From positions 310,001 through 374,000 of the forward strand of contig JAUFSD010000013.1 of assembly GCA_033030425.1 (NCBI GenBank): a DNA stretch of 64,000 nt, written 5' to 3'. Shown here in pieces: positions 61,927 to 64,000 of this stretch (position 1 is its first letter; every line of letters begins with the position of its first letter). A program made the translations under genes and the position numbers. The notes beneath the pieces were generated by a model that saw only the letters and a list, made by a program, of their open reading frames with translations, ran no database searches and was not told where the DNA came from. This DNA comes from Verpa conica (Eukaryota; Ascomycota; Pezizomycetes; Pezizales; Morchellaceae).

Positions 61927-64000
61927 TATGTTTTACTACAGAATAGTAGATGATACTTCGCTTACAGCTACCACTTTTCTTTAGTATATCAGTGGAGCTG
62001 AGTTGAGTTCCTTTAATTTTCTATATTAATTGCCTTCAAAAGCTACCTAGATCCAGTAAGTAACGAGGCCTAGCTGTATGATACAAGTAGGTATCAAACC
62101 ACAAATTGGTAGAGTAATAGATTCTTAGATAATATTAAGGAGTGGGGAAAGGGGAGGAGAAATAAACGGTAGTAGCTACCGATGTAGTATAACAATGAGT
62201 GGCATAAAACACTTCCCTTAGAAATATCATAATAACAAGCGAGATCCGGATCCTTTGTCGCAGTAACCAATTACTAGCGTTCACATCACACCAATAATTA
62301 ATTACCTGATACCCCTAATAGAGATTACGTAATGCTCATAGGGCCGTAACTAAAAACCCAGATTAGATCGCAACCATTTACACTCTTTCCAGCTTATTGT
62401 TTTGAAAGCAATATAACCTAAACAACCCCCCACCCAAACTTTCAAAGAGGCTGAAACCCCCCTTTAATTTTCATAGGTCCACTAGAAGCTATTACCTTTA
62501 ATAAAAGCCCTCCAAACAGAAAGATACCTTCAAAATCATGACTTTTGGTGGAGATTGGTGATACAACTAATTAACCTACGTAGAAACACACACCAGTCCC
62601 TAGATGCACATAATATTCACAGACTTAAAACACCCAATACGAAACTCCCCCCCAAATTCACGTGATTCAGAAACCTCAGGCGACAACGACGACGATGTAC
62701 GACCCGACTCCCGAGTCATTGCATATATGTCCCCCCCCGCATGAGCCATCGTAACGTCTCAGTTCAAGTAAAACAATTAAGACATCGGCTTATCTACAAA
62801 CTCCCACTTCCGGATTATCTTCGCCAATCTACACCATAATCTGGGGTAAGCTCCGATGGAGCTTAAAAAAAAAAAAAAAAGCTGTCAGTGCTAACTAGTA
62901 CCGAGGGTCCGGTATCATAGGGGGGGAAGATAAGCTCTTTTTTTATCCTTTGTTTTTTTTTTTGAAAGTTGTGTCAGGTATATCTCATTTTCTAGGTATT
63001 TCCCTAATCTGTCAATGAGCCCGGGGGGGAGCCTAGGTATCTATCTCTTGTTCTAGATTTAATTGCTACTATGATTAGTAAATGAGATTATCTCACATTA
63101 CGCGCGAGTCCTTCTGAGGGGAGGGGAAGGAGGGGGGGAGATGGGAGAGAGGGTATAGGAATGACGGATGCAGCGATCCTATTGATAGAGTAGGCCCGAG
63201 CACTGTCTCGGATAGTACTTTGGTTCAGGTCGGCACCTGGCATGAGCACCGTTCTCGGACTCCGGGTTTATCTGCTGTCAGTCAGCGCTAAGCCCCGAGG
63301 ATTCAGATAGTAGGGCCAGTCGGTCCTCTGGTGACGCGTACTCATAGTACCGGCTGGCCCGGTAGGAGTTACCTGTGAGGGAGTTACGTTGACTCAAACA
63401 ACCACGAGAATAATTCGGATACTTAGGAAGCATCTACAACAGTATGGTTTCCCTCGTATACGAGTGATTGCTTATGAGTCATGTTCGTGCGCTAGCTAGT
63501 CTATATTCCTTCCTAGTATAAGTCCATGACTGAGGACGGTTGGGAATGGTCTTGGTTGTGATAAGGCCAGAAAGTATTCATCAAAAAGAATAAGTAGAGA
63601 TAGGACGTGCGTAGATACAAGACTCACCAGCCATTATTATAGCAGCTATGACTCTTCGCCGGGGGTACCTAGATAATATTCCAGCTCCGTTGTAGATAAT
63701 GGGTGATACCCGTAGGGAATGAACTTGAACAATAGAAGTACCTTGACGCGAGTTACTGAAATCTCGAAAAATATGTCTCCGTAGAGGACTTTAGGGCGAG
63801 ATGGAGAGATGAGGATGAGGAGGGGAAATGATACTTGTGACAGCCTTGGCGATATATGTTTCCCCTGATACCCCATCAATTGTTTATAACCAAAGAACCC
63901 CTAACCCTAGGCTAAATTCTTTTTTGAATGCCACGTCGTCGACACGCAATATGCAAGCGATGTTTAGAAATGAACGAGGGGGAATATCAACCAGGCCTGC
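61927..64000. other. Non-coding right end
   Basis: AT-rich with A, T, C and G homopolymers; no supported gene. From about 63.17 to 63.4 kb the sequence is more GC-rich and holds a hairpin. A single telomere-like CCCTAACCCTAG occurs near 63900. Confidence 0.55.
63313..63360. repeat. GC-rich hairpin, 12-bp arms
   Basis: GGGCCAGTCGGT (63313-63324) and ACCGGCTGGCCC (63349-63360) pair over 12 bases with one G-T or mismatch position and a 24-base loop. It stands out from the AT-rich surroundings. Confidence 0.6.

Overview
The window is nuclear DNA of a filamentous ascomycete (Pezizomycotina). Genes carry short introns (about 50-120 nt) with GTATGT/GTAAGT-type donors and CTAAC/CTAAT branch sites. 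Gene content includes a C2H2 plus Zn2Cys6 regulator, two bZIP regulators, an F-box/ankyrin protein, fungal glycoside hydrolases and a fungal sugar-transporter-type MFS protein. Wide AT-rich gaps hold short terminal-inverted-repeat elements, microsatellites and decayed coding frames. I could not place the genus. Long repeat-rich gaps would suit a pezizomycete, but that is only a guess.

Region 1-11.4 kb is gene-rich. A secreted N-terminal-His protein with a long Pro-rich tail runs off the left edge (minus strand). A bZIP regulator (minus) and an arsenite-methyltransferase-like enzyme (plus) start back-to-back from a 506-bp gap. A secreted GH95 alpha-L-fucosidase with nine exons follows, then a small hydrophilic protein. 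Region 11.4-16 kb has no recognised gene. A 1304-residue transcription factor occupies 16.0-20.1 kb, and a single-pass Cys-rich, Pro-tailed surface protein (minus) lies at 20.8-21.9 kb.

Region 22-27.4 kb is AT-rich and repeat-bearing: a TA-flanked inverted-repeat element, a perfect 103-bp tandem duplication and a short triplicated unit. An F-box/ankyrin gene (minus) lies at 27.5-28.6 kb. Region 28.6-35.8 kb is non-coding as far as I can see. It ends in a TATA box in front of a 785-residue bZIP regulator (35.9-38.4 kb). Region 38.4-43.8 kb is again AT-rich, with two inverted-repeat elements and a decayed frame.

Region 43.8-58.5 kb holds an MFS disaccharide-permease-like transporter (minus), a GH1 beta-glucosidase (plus) and a GH2 beta-mannosidase (plus). 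Neither hydrolase has a signal peptide. The three could import and split beta-linked disaccharides inside the cell, but they are separated by gaps and this is inference. A broken, intron-containing gene with three in-frame stops lies at 61.0-61.9 kb. The remainder to 64 kb is non-coding apart from one GC-rich hairpin.

Exon borders were deduced by hand from reading frames, splice motifs and family conservation. No database search was possible.
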